Shown here in pieces: positions 16,244 through 26,089 of a stretch of DNA of 64,000 nt (its first letter is position 1; the number at the start of each line of letters is the position of its first letter). This DNA comes from DT-110 sp030148525 (lineage in GTDB: Bacteria > Bacteroidota > Bacteroidia > Chitinophagales > Saprospiraceae). Location of the stretch: positions 1,240,001 through 1,304,000 of the forward strand of contig OZ245751.1 in the NCBI GenBank assembly GCA_965227445.1, given 5' to 3'. The notes beneath the pieces were generated by a model. That model ran no database searches. It worked only from the letters and a program-made list of their open reading frames with translations, and was not told the DNA's origin. A program made the translations under genes and the position numbers.

Positions 16244-17113
16244 CTAATGAGATTCCCAGGTGCATACCGGAGGTTCATAGGTGCTGGCTACCCATTTCAA
16301 AAAGGCATCGTGGATTTCCCGGAAAGGCAGGGAACGCTCACTGGAATCTGCCGTTGCAGCTAAGCCCCATTCAATACCCAAGCGGGCTGCCGCTTGTCGC
16401 ATATAGCCAAAGCCATGATGTTGACAGGAATGGACCAGGGAATCACCACTTTGATATACACTTTCCAGAAACAGGTCAACCTGCTTTGAATTATGACCAT
16501 AATGCCGGGCGATGAACAATGCTGCCAGTAAATCAGCTTCCAGTTCCTGATCCCTCGGACCCGGATAATCACGCCATCCATATTTAATTTGCAGGATATG
16601 TGCGTACACATGTGCCAAAACGCCCAGAACACCCATGGGACCAAATCGTTCTAACTCATCGTGGTACAAATAGTACCCGAGAGCGATAAAAGGCATGCCC
16701 TCATATATGAAGGCATAGGCGTTTGGTTGTTTTTTGGAAATTTCCAGTACGAATAGTACAGTCACTCCCCGCAATTCGTAGAAGACCGCTAAACGATCAG
16801 AAAACCCTCGAACCGGGTGATCGTGGTAAATGATTCCCAAACTCTCAATTGGAGTTACGGGCCCCAAGATACTTCGGATAGATTCTTGGTCCGGGAAGGG
16901 AAGTTCCAGTTCTGCCGCAGGGCGAATTGACAAAGGCGTAGACCCTAAGGTGACCGGGGACTCTTGCTCCTCTTGGCTCAGTCGTCGCTGCCAGTAGTAA
17001 AATTTGGCAAAGGGGATATCGTGCTGAACACAAAAGGCTTTTTTGCTCAGATCGGACTTGGCTTGGGCTTTGAATAATTGCGCCATCTGGGCGGCGAGGG
17101 CTTTTCTGGTCAT
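16244..17113 (-). CDS. IS66 TnpA-like N-terminus fused to a degenerate zinc-peptidase domain
   Basis: 289 residues. Residues 1-50 (DLSKKAFCVQHDIPFAKFYY, then WQRRL) match the helix-turn-helix of IS66 accessory protein TnpA. Residues 90-250 look like a zinc-peptidase fold: a predicted helix GVLGVLAHVYAHILQ (160-174) lies where HEXXH is expected but reads H168-V-Y-A-H172, so the catalytic Glu is Val. Then come ELEAD (190-194), as in ExxAD third-ligand helices, and a His-rich HSCQHHGFGYMRQAAARLG segment (228-246). The layout is closest to YpfJ-like neutral zinc peptidases and the M48 clan. I infer an inactive, possibly metal-binding pseudo-enzyme. It sits ~75 bp downstream of the PKD protein gene. 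Confidence 0.55.
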   Translation of the reverse strand: MTRKALAAQMAQLFKAQAKSDLSKKAFCVQHDIPFAKFYYWQRRLSQEEQESPVTLGSTPLSIRPAAELELPFPDQESIRSILGPVTPIESLGIIYHDHPVRGFSDRLAVFYELRGVTVLFVLEISKKQPNAYAFIYEGMPFIALGYYLYHDELERFGPMGVLGVLAHVYAHILQIKYGWRDYPGPRDQELEADLLAALFIARHYGHNSKQVDLFLESVYQSGDSLVHSCQHHGFGYMRQAAARLGIEWGLAATADSSERSLPFREIHDAFLKWVASTYEPPVCTWESH

Positions 17114-17188
17114 TCCTTTACTTTTGATCGTAAAGGTCAGGCAACCAAATCGGCCTTACAAGATGCAGTTGCTCGGATGCTTACTTTA

Positions 17189-19639
17189 TTACTGAACTAC
17201 AAAAGGTATGGTCGCAATTCTGTCACTATCATCAGTATGGACGGCCAGATGGTAGTTGCCGGCCATCAACCTTCTCGTACTGAAGGCTATGGAATGCAAG
17301 CCGGGTAACATTCGATGCCTGAAAAATGGTTGTACTATTTGACCGCTGCCTGACACTATCTGGAGCCTTAGGTTGGCTGCCGCATTAACTTCAATTTGGA
17401 TGTTTAACCGATTGCCCTGTGGTACCGGATTAGGGAACAGATTAATGGATGCGATGGATGATTCAACAGGAGCGTCTGTACCTGTTGCCACCTCCACGAG
17501 GATGTAGTCATTTTTTGTTAATCGGTCACTTCCAGCTTCATTAACTGCCTGAAGACTTACGTCGTACATTCCCGGATTAGGGTATAATATGGTTGGGTTT
17601 TTTTCAGTGGAAACTGCAGGAGTTCCCCCTTGAAAAGACCATAAAAAACCTGAAGGTGCATGCAGGGATTGATCTGAAAACTGAACCGATTCCCCTGCTA
17701 ATATGGTTGTTTTATCTGCTGAAAATTTTGCAGTTGGTTTAAGGCGTTTTTCTGTAACGATTATATAGTCTTCCTTTAAAACAAGCCTGCTGCCCGCCCC
17801 ATTTTTAGCAATTAGCGATACATCATAGGTCCCCGGGGAGGTATAGGTAACCTTGGGCGAACTTTCAATGGAGCCCGCAGGTTCACCTCCGGGAAAAGTC
17901 CAGGACCAATTGGTCGGGTTATTTGAGGACCGGTCAGAAAACTGCACGTCCTCGCCACTGTAAATTTCTCTTTTGTCAGCAACGAAATCGGGCTCGGGAG
18001 CCTTAATGGTTTCACCAATCTGCACCTTGCTGATCCAGGTAGCCAGTACATACGATGCATTTCCTGTACGGATACTGCCAAAAGAACCACTCACCCAGAT
18101 TTCAGGAGACTCTACTCCGTGTCTCCGGCTTATTCCGCTATAGTCGCCCCAGCGCTCGACACTATCATCATCCATATAGTCAACGTATGTTTCTCCCCGT
18201 TTGAGCATGATCGGTCTCGACCAATTACGGTCCAGGTCACATGCAATTGCTTTAAAAGAGGGGTAGATAGACTGGCCAGATTGAGAATAACAAATTAAAA
18301 CACTGGATTTGTCTTTTTCATCTTCAAAAACAGCTACTGCAGGGTATACAATATCCATTCCCGACTCCCCGTAGGTAGTTACTTGTGCCTCCCAGGTGGT
18401 TACATCAATTTGACCGTAATAAATTCCAGAGTATCCATTGTGATGATTGGTATTCATGACGAAATGCACAAGCGAGTCTGCATAGAAACCTGACTGTAAT
18501 CGAGAATCATTGGTAGCTAACAGTTCGTCCGTTCCCCGCTGAAAGGCGTCACCTGCTGGCTCATATGACGGCACTGAGATCTCAAACCATTCAAGCTCCG
18601 GGTCATTGGGTATGGTGGCGGTAGTATAGTAGAGGATGACGGAATTACCCCCTCCTGAATAACTACTCAGAAGAAATACGCCCGGACCTATGCTGCCATC
18701 GAGGCCATAGGAAATGACGGCAGGTGCAGTTACTAATGATTCATTGGAATCGTACAAATTGTTATAATAGACAGATTGTATCTCCGCCCCCTGATAGGCA
18801 CTATTCTTTTGTATTTGAAAAATGAGGGCTTCCTGGAAAGTATCATCGTCCGTGTAAGTATTGCCGGAAATGTAAAGCTCAGTTCCCGATATACCAATAC
18901 TGGGAAAATCAAACCACGTTCCCGACCCTGCCGGGTCCCCAAAGAAATGGTATACATACCAGTCGTCATTGGGATCTTCAGTGGTGGAAAAACCAACCAC
19001 AATGGTGGTATTATCTGAGGTTTTGCCATTTAGGGCGACGATGATAAACTTATCTTCCTGAGGGTCGTAAATAACTCTGGGGTCAAAGTAATGGCCTGAC
19101 AGACCACTGTCGCCTAGAAATGCACTCAAACTTGATTCATAACTGTTCGTGCCATTCTCAGAATAAATAGCTACACTTGAATTGATTACGGAAACAATGT
19201 GGCCATTATCCGATACAGCGATGTGGTTATCAGGAGGTGTCCAGCCATTATGTATATTTCCGGGGAAATCAAGGGTCGATACCGGGCGTGTCGATAGGGA
19301 TGCACTACTCTGATGCGTTGACATTTGCGTTTGAGATGCTTTCCGCGAATTGTACTTCTCTTTCAGACTGTCAAGCCTATCCCTTGAAGTGGGAGCATGT
19401 TGGTTAGTCCCTTTATACTTATAGGAAATATCCCAATAGGAATGATCTGGATCCCTGGGTGAAATCAGCCTCTCAGGACCCTTGGGGGGAGAGCCAGCTC
19501 CGGCGGGTATTTTCAGGGTCTTTTTTGCCGTATTCTGAGTCAGTACAGGGCTAATGTTAATTGCTTTCTCCTGCCCCAACAAATTAAAAGGTCCTATAAA
19601 CAGGACGATTAAAATGGTACCGATCCTATTAAATATCAT
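17189..19639 (-). CDS. Secreted PKD-domain protein with T9SS sorting domain
   Basis: 816 residues. Signal peptide (IGTILIVLFIGPFNLLGQ). A large N-terminal region (about 120-540) contains repeated strand-loop motifs such as FDFPSIGISGTELYISGNTY, a likely beta-propeller. Two PKD domains follow at about 555-635 (VQFSDRSSNNPTNWSWTFPG) and 640-715 (VQFSDQSLHAPSGFLWSF). The end is a T9SS type A sorting domain (about 735-816, INLFPNPVPQGNRLNIQIEV), which directs export through the type IX system and surface attachment. No catalytic residues recognised. Cell-surface display, perhaps in adhesion, is inferred. Confidence 0.85.
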   Translation of the reverse strand: MIFNRIGTILIVLFIGPFNLLGQEKAINISPVLTQNTAKKTLKIPAGAGSPPKGPERLISPRDPDHSYWDISYKYKGTNQHAPTSRDRLDSLKEKYNSRKASQTQMSTHQSSASLSTRPVSTLDFPGNIHNGWTPPDNHIAVSDNGHIVSVINSSVAIYSENGTNSYESSLSAFLGDSGLSGHYFDPRVIYDPQEDKFIIVALNGKTSDNTTIVVGFSTTEDPNDDWYVYHFFGDPAGSGTWFDFPSIGISGTELYISGNTYTDDDTFQEALIFQIQKNSAYQGAEIQSVYYNNLYDSNESLVTAPAVISYGLDGSIGPGVFLLSSYSGGGNSVILYYTTATIPNDPELEWFEISVPSYEPAGDAFQRGTDELLATNDSRLQSGFYADSLVHFVMNTNHHNGYSGIYYGQIDVTTWEAQVTTYGESGMDIVYPAVAVFEDEKDKSSVLICYSQSGQSIYPSFKAIACDLDRNWSRPIMLKRGETYVDYMDDDSVERWGDYSGISRRHGVESPEIWVSGSFGSIRTGNASYVLATWISKVQIGETIKAPEPDFVADKREIYSGEDVQFSDRSSNNPTNWSWTFPGGEPAGSIESSPKVTYTSPGTYDVSLIAKNGAGSRLVLKEDYIIVTEKRLKPTAKFSADKTTILAGESVQFSDQSLHAPSGFLWSFQGGTPAVSTEKNPTILYPNPGMYDVSLQAVNEAGSDRLTKNDYILVEVATGTDAPVESSIASINLFPNPVPQGNRLNIQIEVNAAANLRLQIVSGSGQIVQPFFRHRMLPGLHSIAFSTRRLMAGNYHLAVHTDDSDRIATIPFVVQ

Positions 19640-19915
19640 GATGATAATTTAAAAAGTTAAAAGTGGTCAAATGGCTTCATTGTACCCCTACATGCAGGCT
19701 ACTGGATAAAGGTTATCTTCTTTGGGGGAAAAATGCAGCCGGGCATCTTCGATAAGGCATTATCAACACAGGAATTCAACTCCCTGGTAAGGATATACAG
19801 GCTGATTTATACCGACAACGAAGTAGTTTTGCTACGCAATACTTCGCACTGGGACACCAAAACCAATTCGGGAGCGGAATAGCGGATGGACCACACAGTC
19901 CGGTAAAAAGGATGC
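19640..19915. other. Intergenic region with a taccgacaa-type repeat
   Basis: Carries one copy (about 19808-19875) of a repeat that starts taccgacaa, continues gaagtagttttg and is also seen at 25000-25090 and 25937-26060. No gene is evident. Confidence 0.55.
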
Positions 19916-20506
19916 TCATTCCAAAGAGACGGAGTTTGATTTATCCGGTTGCATAATCCGGTAAACGGTTATTGCCAAAAGCACGTAGAGCAGAAAAACC
20001 GCAGCCCAATATGTGTTTGTGAATTCAATGTAGACCATGCCTTGGATCTCAGGGTCATTCTTGATTTGCCGGTTGTAATTCCACCGCAGGGCGGTTAACC
20101 CAAAAAGGCTTATACCAGCGGCTGCTAAACCGAAGGCATTGAACGTTTGAAAAGAGCCTTTATAGAAGTAGGTTATTATTCCGCCAACAACCCCCAACAG
20201 CGCCAATAAAGCCCAGATATCGGGAAACCCCGCGTAACCTTCGGTCATTTCCTCCTGATCACCCATGCCAAAGTCAGAAAAGGAATCATCCATGTGAATA
20301 TTTGGCTTACCGCCAAAAGCCAGGTCCATGCCTGTCAGGGAAGCTATTTTTTGACCACCAGTACATTTAAAGTCAACAAATGAAAAAGAAAAAAGCAATA
20401 AAATGATGCCAAAAGTAAGAGGAGCCAGCGGTCGCTTCTCTTTAATAAATGCCAGTCCGTCATTAAGCTTGTCGGAGACCTCCGGCGAGGTGGGATGGTT
20501 TTCCAT
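19916..20506 (-). CDS. Four-helix membrane protein, paralogue A
   Basis: 196 residues with four predicted membrane segments. It shares a clear pattern with the proteins at 30345-30902 and 31069-31641: first helix ending in a Cys-Gly motif (FSFVDFKCTGGQKIASLTG), an extracytoplasmic loop, helices two and three around PDIWALLALLGVVGGI and FGLAAAGISLFGLTALRW, and a fourth helix in YWAAVFLLYVLLAITVYRI. The N-terminus is cytoplasmic and charged. I recognise no named family. It is co-directional with and ~275 bp upstream of the PKD/T9SS gene, and divergent from the HTH-membrane protein gene. Confidence 0.75.
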   Translation of the reverse strand: MENHPTSPEVSDKLNDGLAFIKEKRPLAPLTFGIILLLFSFSFVDFKCTGGQKIASLTGMDLAFGGKPNIHMDDSFSDFGMGDQEEMTEGYAGFPDIWALLALLGVVGGIITYFYKGSFQTFNAFGLAAAGISLFGLTALRWNYNRQIKNDPEIQGMVYIEFTNTYWAAVFLLYVLLAITVYRIMQPDKSNSVSLE

Positions 20507-20683
20507 TGTGCATGAGTTTTAGGATGTTATTCCGGAGCAATTAAGCTTTGCCGCCGGGGAATTAATAGAAGCTTAGATTTCCAAAATACACCTGAAAGAG
20601 GTACCTTTTCAGGAAAGAAAACTTAACTACGTTATAATTAACCCCATACCCCGAAAAAAACCAATCAATCCTGGTCAATTTTT

Positions 20684-21598
20684 TTGCAAAAGCACATAAA
20701 CCCACGTCTAATGCCCAGTCGAAATCCGCAAGAGCCCGCTACATTGCGAGAAGAGGCTCTCCTCCTGCTCCGTAAATTATATAAGATTCGGATTCATCAG
20801 GGAGGTGTTATTTATACAACCTACTCACAGGCGCTGATAGCCGAAGAACTGGGGTATAGCCCAAGTCAATTCAGCCGTTTGCTACAGCCTTCTGATCAGG
20901 ATGATAAACACCAGCGCTTGCTTACCCGCCTCCGCACGGTCGACCGTTTAGGGCGTCTGGAAAGACAGCGTAAAGGCTTATTGTCAGGTTTAGTGTTCTC
21001 CACATTAGTGCTAATCGCTGTTCTTATCTTTATTCCTTTTTCCTCTCGGCCATCACCAGAGAGGGTTCCGGCAGTGTCTGGGGCTGACTATGCCATATTA
21101 CTGAATCGCGCTCAATTAGAACCCATTGTCGATCACCATCTTCAGCGGTTAAAGTACCGTGTAACTACAGAAGTTATGGGGTTTGTGGGGAATTACCGGC
21201 TATTAGATTATTCTGAAGAGGTATTCAATAAGCAATACGAATTATTAGTTGACGCTGTTTTTCAGGCAATGATGGACGGTCGAAAGGATCTTCGCCGATT
21301 GAGGTTGATAACGCCCGACGGTCAGAATATAGTGGACCTGTTACCCCCGCCTGAACCTACTCGTTCGTCCCTGGAGAAAGTATTCCTTGACGTCAAACCA
21401 ATACTGCTTGAACCTGACTTGGGTTTCAAAGAAGTTCGCGATCTGGTCTTAAAGGCAAGTCGGGACGAACAAGCCAAGACCTCCGACATCTTCTGGCAGC
21501 GATGGGAAAAAATCGCGGATAAATATATTTTTCCTGAAACAGAAGTGGTAATGTGCCAGCGGGAAAGCAGTTTGTCGATGCACACGTCAATGAACTAG
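20684..21598 (+). CDS. HTH domain with membrane anchor, unknown function
   Basis: 304 residues. The N-terminal ~90 residues are helical and basic with a likely helix-turn-helix (YTTYSQALIAEELGYSPSQF), then one membrane helix (about 97-118, GLLSGLVFSTLVLIAVLIFI) and a C-terminal extracytoplasmic domain of ~180 residues without recognised family. The layout resembles one-component, membrane-embedded regulators, in which an outside domain senses and the inside HTH acts, but the HTH is only weakly typical. Translation could also start at the ATG at 20711. It is divergent from paralogue A and upstream of the beta-helix T9SS gene. Confidence 0.65.
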   Translation: MQKHINPRLMPSRNPQEPATLREEALLLLRKLYKIRIHQGGVIYTTYSQALIAEELGYSPSQFSRLLQPSDQDDKHQRLLTRLRTVDRLGRLERQRKGLLSGLVFSTLVLIAVLIFIPFSSRPSPERVPAVSGADYAILLNRAQLEPIVDHHLQRLKYRVTTEVMGFVGNYRLLDYSEEVFNKQYELLVDAVFQAMMDGRKDLRRLRLITPDGQNIVDLLPPPEPTRSSLEKVFLDVKPILLEPDLGFKEVRDLVLKASRDEQAKTSDIFWQRWEKIADKYIFPETEVVMCQRESSLSMHTSMN

Positions 21599-21799
21599 AG
21601 CGCCTGTCCTGATTAAGAACCCTGAGCATATTGACCCAACTGCCGGCCGGTATGTGGTTATTAATTTGAATTGCAGAAATATTGATCAGTGTTGCGTAAG
21701 CATCTTAAGATGTTTATCGTTTTTTAAGGGTACTATTCTACGCTGCTTTTAAACCTGGTTCATCAATTCTGCTATATGGGCCCTTCTCATCTTCAACTA

Positions 21800-24700
21800 A
21801 TGTATTGGCTGAAACGGACGTATTGTATTTTAGTGATATTACTATCAGTGCCCTTAGTCAGCTTAGCTCAGGACACGGTCCGTATATCCTATAACTTTTC
21901 GCCCTTTGGTGATCATGTATGGACTGCTGATAACATCTACCTGATCAGTGGTGATGTTTTTTTGTTATTCGGCTCATTGACGATTGAGCCCGGAACCAGA
22001 ATAATAGTAGAGCCAACCGACTCCTTTCTGTATACCCGCACTGGCCTGACTATTTCTGCCAGTGCACAACTTATTGCCAAGGGGACCGAAGAGCAGCCAA
22101 TTGTCTTTGAGGAAGCTTTCAATTATTCAAAGAGTGAAGAGGAGGATGGGCTTGATTTGCACTGGAAAGGTATTTATCTGCAAAGTACACCTTATCCAAC
22201 GAGGCCTTCTGTATTGCGGCACGTTAGTATTATCGGTGCCGGATTCCACAATGGTTCCGAGGAAGGTGGAGCATTGACCTTAAAGGACATGAGCGCAATG
22301 GATACCGTTGAATACATAGAAGTCGCGCGCTCAGCCGGAGATGGTGTACGTATCCACGGAGGTGACGTCAACCTTTCGCACGTAGTTGTTTTGGATGTTG
22401 AAGATGATGCTTTTGAATGGAATTACGGTTGGCAGGGCAATGGCACCTATTGGACTGCTATCAATTACAGTGGCAGGACTGATATGCCCTACGGAAGTCA
22501 CCTGATCGAAGGGCTCGGCCATCCGGATCAGCAGGGTAGGGTTGCCAATCCTTCCATTTTCCATGCTACGCTTATTGGCAGTTCTTGTAACGAAAAAGAA
22601 GCGCGATCGCCCGAAAATAGTACTCCGGCTATTTATCTGGGGGAACAGACGAGGGGGACGATTGCAAATTCCCTGATTGCCCATCATCGGGGATTAGGGA
22701 TCGAGGTAGAGGATTTTCTAGGCATTTTCGATGCCCGTACAGAAATGGAAAATGGGCTGCTGACGGTAAAAAATAACGTTTGGACCCCGGTTGAGTCCTG
22801 TGCGCCCGGTACTCTGGAACCGGGAACTTTTACATCCGGTGAATATGGACTTATATACCCATCTAAATACACTGAAGACCGAGAGGCTTTGTTTTTGCAA
22901 AAGCATCTACAGGAAAATAACAATTCGAGTACCGCTAGTGGCTTGCGGGCTAACGGCAGGGGGGCTTGTTACTATTTTGATCCGCGCCTATGCGAAGAGC
23001 GGGAAAAAATAATTCAATATCCGCTCGCCATTCCGGATTCTGGCTGGATTCAACAGGAAGTGATGGACATGGAAGAGCCGGGGGCATTCCCAACCGGGGA
23101 GCGCTTGTGGTCAGAGCCTTGGTCCTATTTTTTTAATTCGTTTATCTACGGCAGAGATAACTGGCCTTATTTCGGATACCGAAAAGGGTATTACGGTTAT
23201 GTCGACTTACAATCAGGAGATACTCTGCGGATTCCCTGTGAAGAATACGCTTATTTTCATCGAAGAATGGACGGCGGCATTGTACAAAAGCCGTGTACAC
23301 AATTCGATTTAGTGTTTTCTGCCAAACGAAGGGGGAATAAACGGCGCAGGCCACGCCGCCGGGGAGACCCGGCTACACTGGCATTTACTCAGGACTGGGC
23401 GTATACCAGTGAATCCTTTGGTGGTTGTAGCTTATTCGATACACTCCATTTCACGTTAGAAGTTTACGACACTGTCGCTCCGGTTATTCATATTGTAACC
23501 AACGAAAAGGGCATCCCGGAAGCTTTTGTTGAAGATTGTGATGAGGCCTGGATTACAGAACGCCGAATCGATACCACGGTGGTGAAGATTGAGGCGAGTG
23601 TGGAGATTACCTATTTCTACGCTGCCGAAGATTTTTCGGGGAATAGATCGACTAAATCGGTATCCATTACCCAGGGGCCGACCTGGAGAGCCTACTATGC
23701 CGATGTGGATGGAGATGGATATGGTAATCCTAACGAGCGGATTTTTGCTTCCGAAGTACCTGCAGGTTTTGTTCCCAACGGTTTGGATTGTAATGATAGT
23801 CATTCCGGTATCCCCAGCGATTTACCTTATGGAGAGGATTGTTTTTCCTATGCCAACGGGAGTTCCTGCCAGATGGCAACAGCAGCTACCATCAGGCTAA
23901 GCGGAAAGCACAAGCCACCAAAGACGGAGTTGGTAATTAACAGTGTATCCATACCATTTGATCTGCCTGAAGACTGCTGGGGCGATCCTAACTATGAGGA
24001 TGGTTGGGTACAATTTACCCCTGCTTCTAAACATGGACAGCGATTACTGATATCTGGGATCAGCGATTATCCCGAAACAGCGTACAGGGTTTCCTTGTAT
24101 TCCGGACATTGTGGAAAGCTGACTTGGGAGAAATGCTATGAATTATTGGCAGAAGATCAGCCTATCGATATAACGGATGTAGAACCTGGCATCACCTACT
24201 ATTTGCGCTTTCAGGAGGTTCATAACCTACCCTTTGGAGCAAACTTGGAAATCATCGACTTGGGAGCTCTTCCAACAAATCGATTCTGTGCTTCTCCCAA
24301 ACCGTTGACAGTTCCCCTGAATGATTGCCAGGAAGATACGGTCCAATTATTTGGTGATGTTGGCAGGCCTTTATGGTATTCCATGAGTATGCCTCCGGTT
24401 GATAGCTTGGTTTTTGAAGTACAAAATACGTTCAAGGGACGTACAGCTTCTCATCCCACCGTGCAGCTTTTTGAAGCGGGTACTTGTTTTAGTCCCTCAC
24501 CGGTATCTTCCATTACTGCCTCCCAGCTGGATAGTAACCTGACTAGGCTGGTGATTCGGGGTGTAGCACCAGGAACCCCTTTACTGTTGGCGATTGGCCC
24601 GGGAAAAGGGGTGGAAATGACCGCTACTATGCGCTACTGCACTTTTGGGTTGGTGGTTGCACAGGAAAAAATAACGAGTCCATTATTTTCTGTGAAGCTC

Positions 24701-24937
24701 TTCCCCACTGTGGTTCAAGATTTGGTATGGTATGAGATTGAAACAGACAAAGCCACGTATTTGTCGGGCGATCTCCTCGATATGAATGGACGCTTGGTTC
24801 AGTCCTTTTTATCCCGACAATTGATTAACGGAGGTATCCAGGGAACTATTGAGGTGACGGATTTACCATCGGGCATGTACTTGGTGCGGTGGTATTCTGA
24901 TTTGGAGACTATGTCGCAAAGGTTAGTTATTGAATAA
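21800..24937 (+). CDS. Secreted beta-helix protein with T9SS sorting domain
   Basis: About 1045 residues from the ATG at 21800, chosen over 21776 because it gives a normal signal peptide (LKRTYCILVILLSVPLVSLA). Residues ~25-330 form a right-handed beta-helix-like region (GSLTIEPGTRIIVEPT, TISASAQLIAKGTEEQPIVF). The middle contains a calcium-binding-like loop and a metal-binding motif (ADVDGDGYGNPNE, GLDCNDSHSG) known from MopE-like and thrombospondin-type-3 proteins. The last ~90 residues are a T9SS type A sorting domain (VKLFPTVVQDLVWYEIET, ending SGMYLVRWYSDLETMSQRLV). Surface display is inferred. An internally deleted homologue lies at 34807-35189. Confidence 0.85.
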   Translation: MYWLKRTYCILVILLSVPLVSLAQDTVRISYNFSPFGDHVWTADNIYLISGDVFLLFGSLTIEPGTRIIVEPTDSFLYTRTGLTISASAQLIAKGTEEQPIVFEEAFNYSKSEEEDGLDLHWKGIYLQSTPYPTRPSVLRHVSIIGAGFHNGSEEGGALTLKDMSAMDTVEYIEVARSAGDGVRIHGGDVNLSHVVVLDVEDDAFEWNYGWQGNGTYWTAINYSGRTDMPYGSHLIEGLGHPDQQGRVANPSIFHATLIGSSCNEKEARSPENSTPAIYLGEQTRGTIANSLIAHHRGLGIEVEDFLGIFDARTEMENGLLTVKNNVWTPVESCAPGTLEPGTFTSGEYGLIYPSKYTEDREALFLQKHLQENNNSSTASGLRANGRGACYYFDPRLCEEREKIIQYPLAIPDSGWIQQEVMDMEEPGAFPTGERLWSEPWSYFFNSFIYGRDNWPYFGYRKGYYGYVDLQSGDTLRIPCEEYAYFHRRMDGGIVQKPCTQFDLVFSAKRRGNKRRRPRRRGDPATLAFTQDWAYTSESFGGCSLFDTLHFTLEVYDTVAPVIHIVTNEKGIPEAFVEDCDEAWITERRIDTTVVKIEASVEITYFYAAEDFSGNRSTKSVSITQGPTWRAYYADVDGDGYGNPNERIFASEVPAGFVPNGLDCNDSHSGIPSDLPYGEDCFSYANGSSCQMATAATIRLSGKHKPPKTELVINSVSIPFDLPEDCWGDPNYEDGWVQFTPASKHGQRLLISGISDYPETAYRVSLYSGHCGKLTWEKCYELLAEDQPIDITDVEPGITYYLRFQEVHNLPFGANLEIIDLGALPTNRFCASPKPLTVPLNDCQEDTVQLFGDVGRPLWYSMSMPPVDSLVFEVQNTFKGRTASHPTVQLFEAGTCFSPSPVSSITASQLDSNLTRLVIRGVAPGTPLLLAIGPGKGVEMTATMRYCTFGLVVAQEKITSPLFSVKLFPTVVQDLVWYEIETDKATYLSGDLLDMNGRLVQSFLSRQLINGGIQGTIEVTDLPSGMYLVRWYSDLETMSQRLVIE

Positions 24938-24999
24938 TAGATAGAAATTGGATCAGCTTCTAAATGGTTATGCTCTACTAAAGGGCTAAGCAGAGCCTA

Positions 25000-25090
25000 A
25001 TACCGACAATGAAGTGATTTGGGAGCCCAGAAGAGTAGCTTGCGTGAACAGGTTGGTCGAGGCCCAGAACCTCCTAGGAAGTGGTGTTTT
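25000..25090. repeat. taccgacaa-type intergenic repeat, copy 2
   Basis: Shares with 25937-26060 the order taccgacaa, gaagtg, ttgggacc-like block, gcgtgaa, aggttgg, gccca, aacct, ggaagtggt. It lies between the beta-helix gene and the zinc-ribbon membrane protein gene. Confidence 0.6.
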
Positions 25091-25133
25091 GCAATGGTGG
25101 AAGCATATTACCTAGAATCAAAAAGTAAAGACC

Positions 25134-25895
25134 ATGAGTCAAGTACGTTTTAATTGCTTCCATTGCAACCACAGTATTTATGTGCTACCCCAACAGCAGG
25201 GAATGAAGGTGCTCTGTCCTAATTGTGAAACAACTCTCGAAGTACCTAGTCTTGGCAAAACACAAAAGAACACCCGAGGGTACAAGGAAGATCTTAAAGA
25301 AAGTGCTATTGCATATGGTAAACAAGCTATCGCTGATGAGCTGGGACCATTGGCACGGTTTATGAACTCTAAGAGGAGAGATGAAGAGGAATTTCAGGAG
25401 GGAAGAAACTCCCGGCAAAAGCCCACCATCATTGATCGGTTATACACAAAAGTGGGAGGAGCGATTGACCGTTATTTTGAAAAAAACAATACAGACGAAG
25501 GCCTAAATAAAGAACTTTACTCACTTCGGGCTAAGTACAAAGAGTTTTCAGAAAGCCGCAAGAGACACGCTACTTTTTTTATTTCAATACTGCTTGTGTT
25601 TTTAGTATTCTCCGTTTTAGGTGGATTCTCATTTGGGTTGATTGCGTCCTTTTTTTGGTCGGGCTTTGTTGGGTTAAACAAAATATCCTTTCTGGATCGG
25701 GTTTTTCGTTTTATTACGGAAATCATCGTATTGTTTGGAATGTTTTGGATGCCAAGTAATTTTAAAGATATTATTGCTTTTATTATGAGGAATTTGATTT
25801 ATCTGGGCATTTTACTGTTCGCGGCCAGATATATCGGACCTGTTTATTTGGTCTATAAAGTAGTCTTATTTGCAATAGATAGGAAGGATTTTTAG
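25134..25895 (+). CDS. Zinc-ribbon membrane protein, unknown function
   Basis: 253 residues. The N-terminus is a zinc ribbon with Cys8, Cys11, Cys28 and Cys31 (FNCFHCNHS and VLCPNCETT), similar to MJ0042-type ribbons. A charged helical linker (about 45-140) leads to three or four membrane helices (about 148-245). In proteins of this layout the ribbon faces the cytoplasm. No partner is evident; it converges on the J-domain membrane protein, which also pairs a cytoplasmic domain with a helix bundle. Function unknown. Confidence 0.7.
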   Translation: MSQVRFNCFHCNHSIYVLPQQQGMKVLCPNCETTLEVPSLGKTQKNTRGYKEDLKESAIAYGKQAIADELGPLARFMNSKRRDEEEFQEGRNSRQKPTIIDRLYTKVGGAIDRYFEKNNTDEGLNKELYSLRAKYKEFSESRKRHATFFISILLVFLVFSVLGGFSFGLIASFFWSGFVGLNKISFLDRVFRFITEIIVLFGMFWMPSNFKDIIAFIMRNLIYLGILLFAARYIGPVYLVYKVVLFAIDRKDF

Positions 25896-25936
25896 GAGTA
25901 AAAAATGATCCATAAAATAGTCTCGTTTTTTACTTT

Positions 25937-26062
25937 TATACCGACAAAGAAGTGGTTTGGGACACCAGCACGATGTACTGCGTAGCAAAACCACTTCTTT
26001 ATCGAGTATATACTCGCGTGAAAAGGTTGGGCAAAGCCCAAACCTTTTCGGAAGTGGTATAA
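25937..26062. repeat. Intergenic repeat with three consecutive hairpins
   Basis: Hairpins: aaagaagtggttt (25946-25958) with aaaccacttcttt (25988-26000); palindrome cgagtatatactcg (26003-26016); gaaaaggttgggc with gcccaaaccttttc (26020-26049, one bulge). It lies between two convergent genes and could end transcription from both sides. It is the longest copy of the family also seen at 19808 and 25000. Confidence 0.7.
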
Positions 26063-26089
26063 ATTCCTCTGACTAGAAACAGTTCTCGT

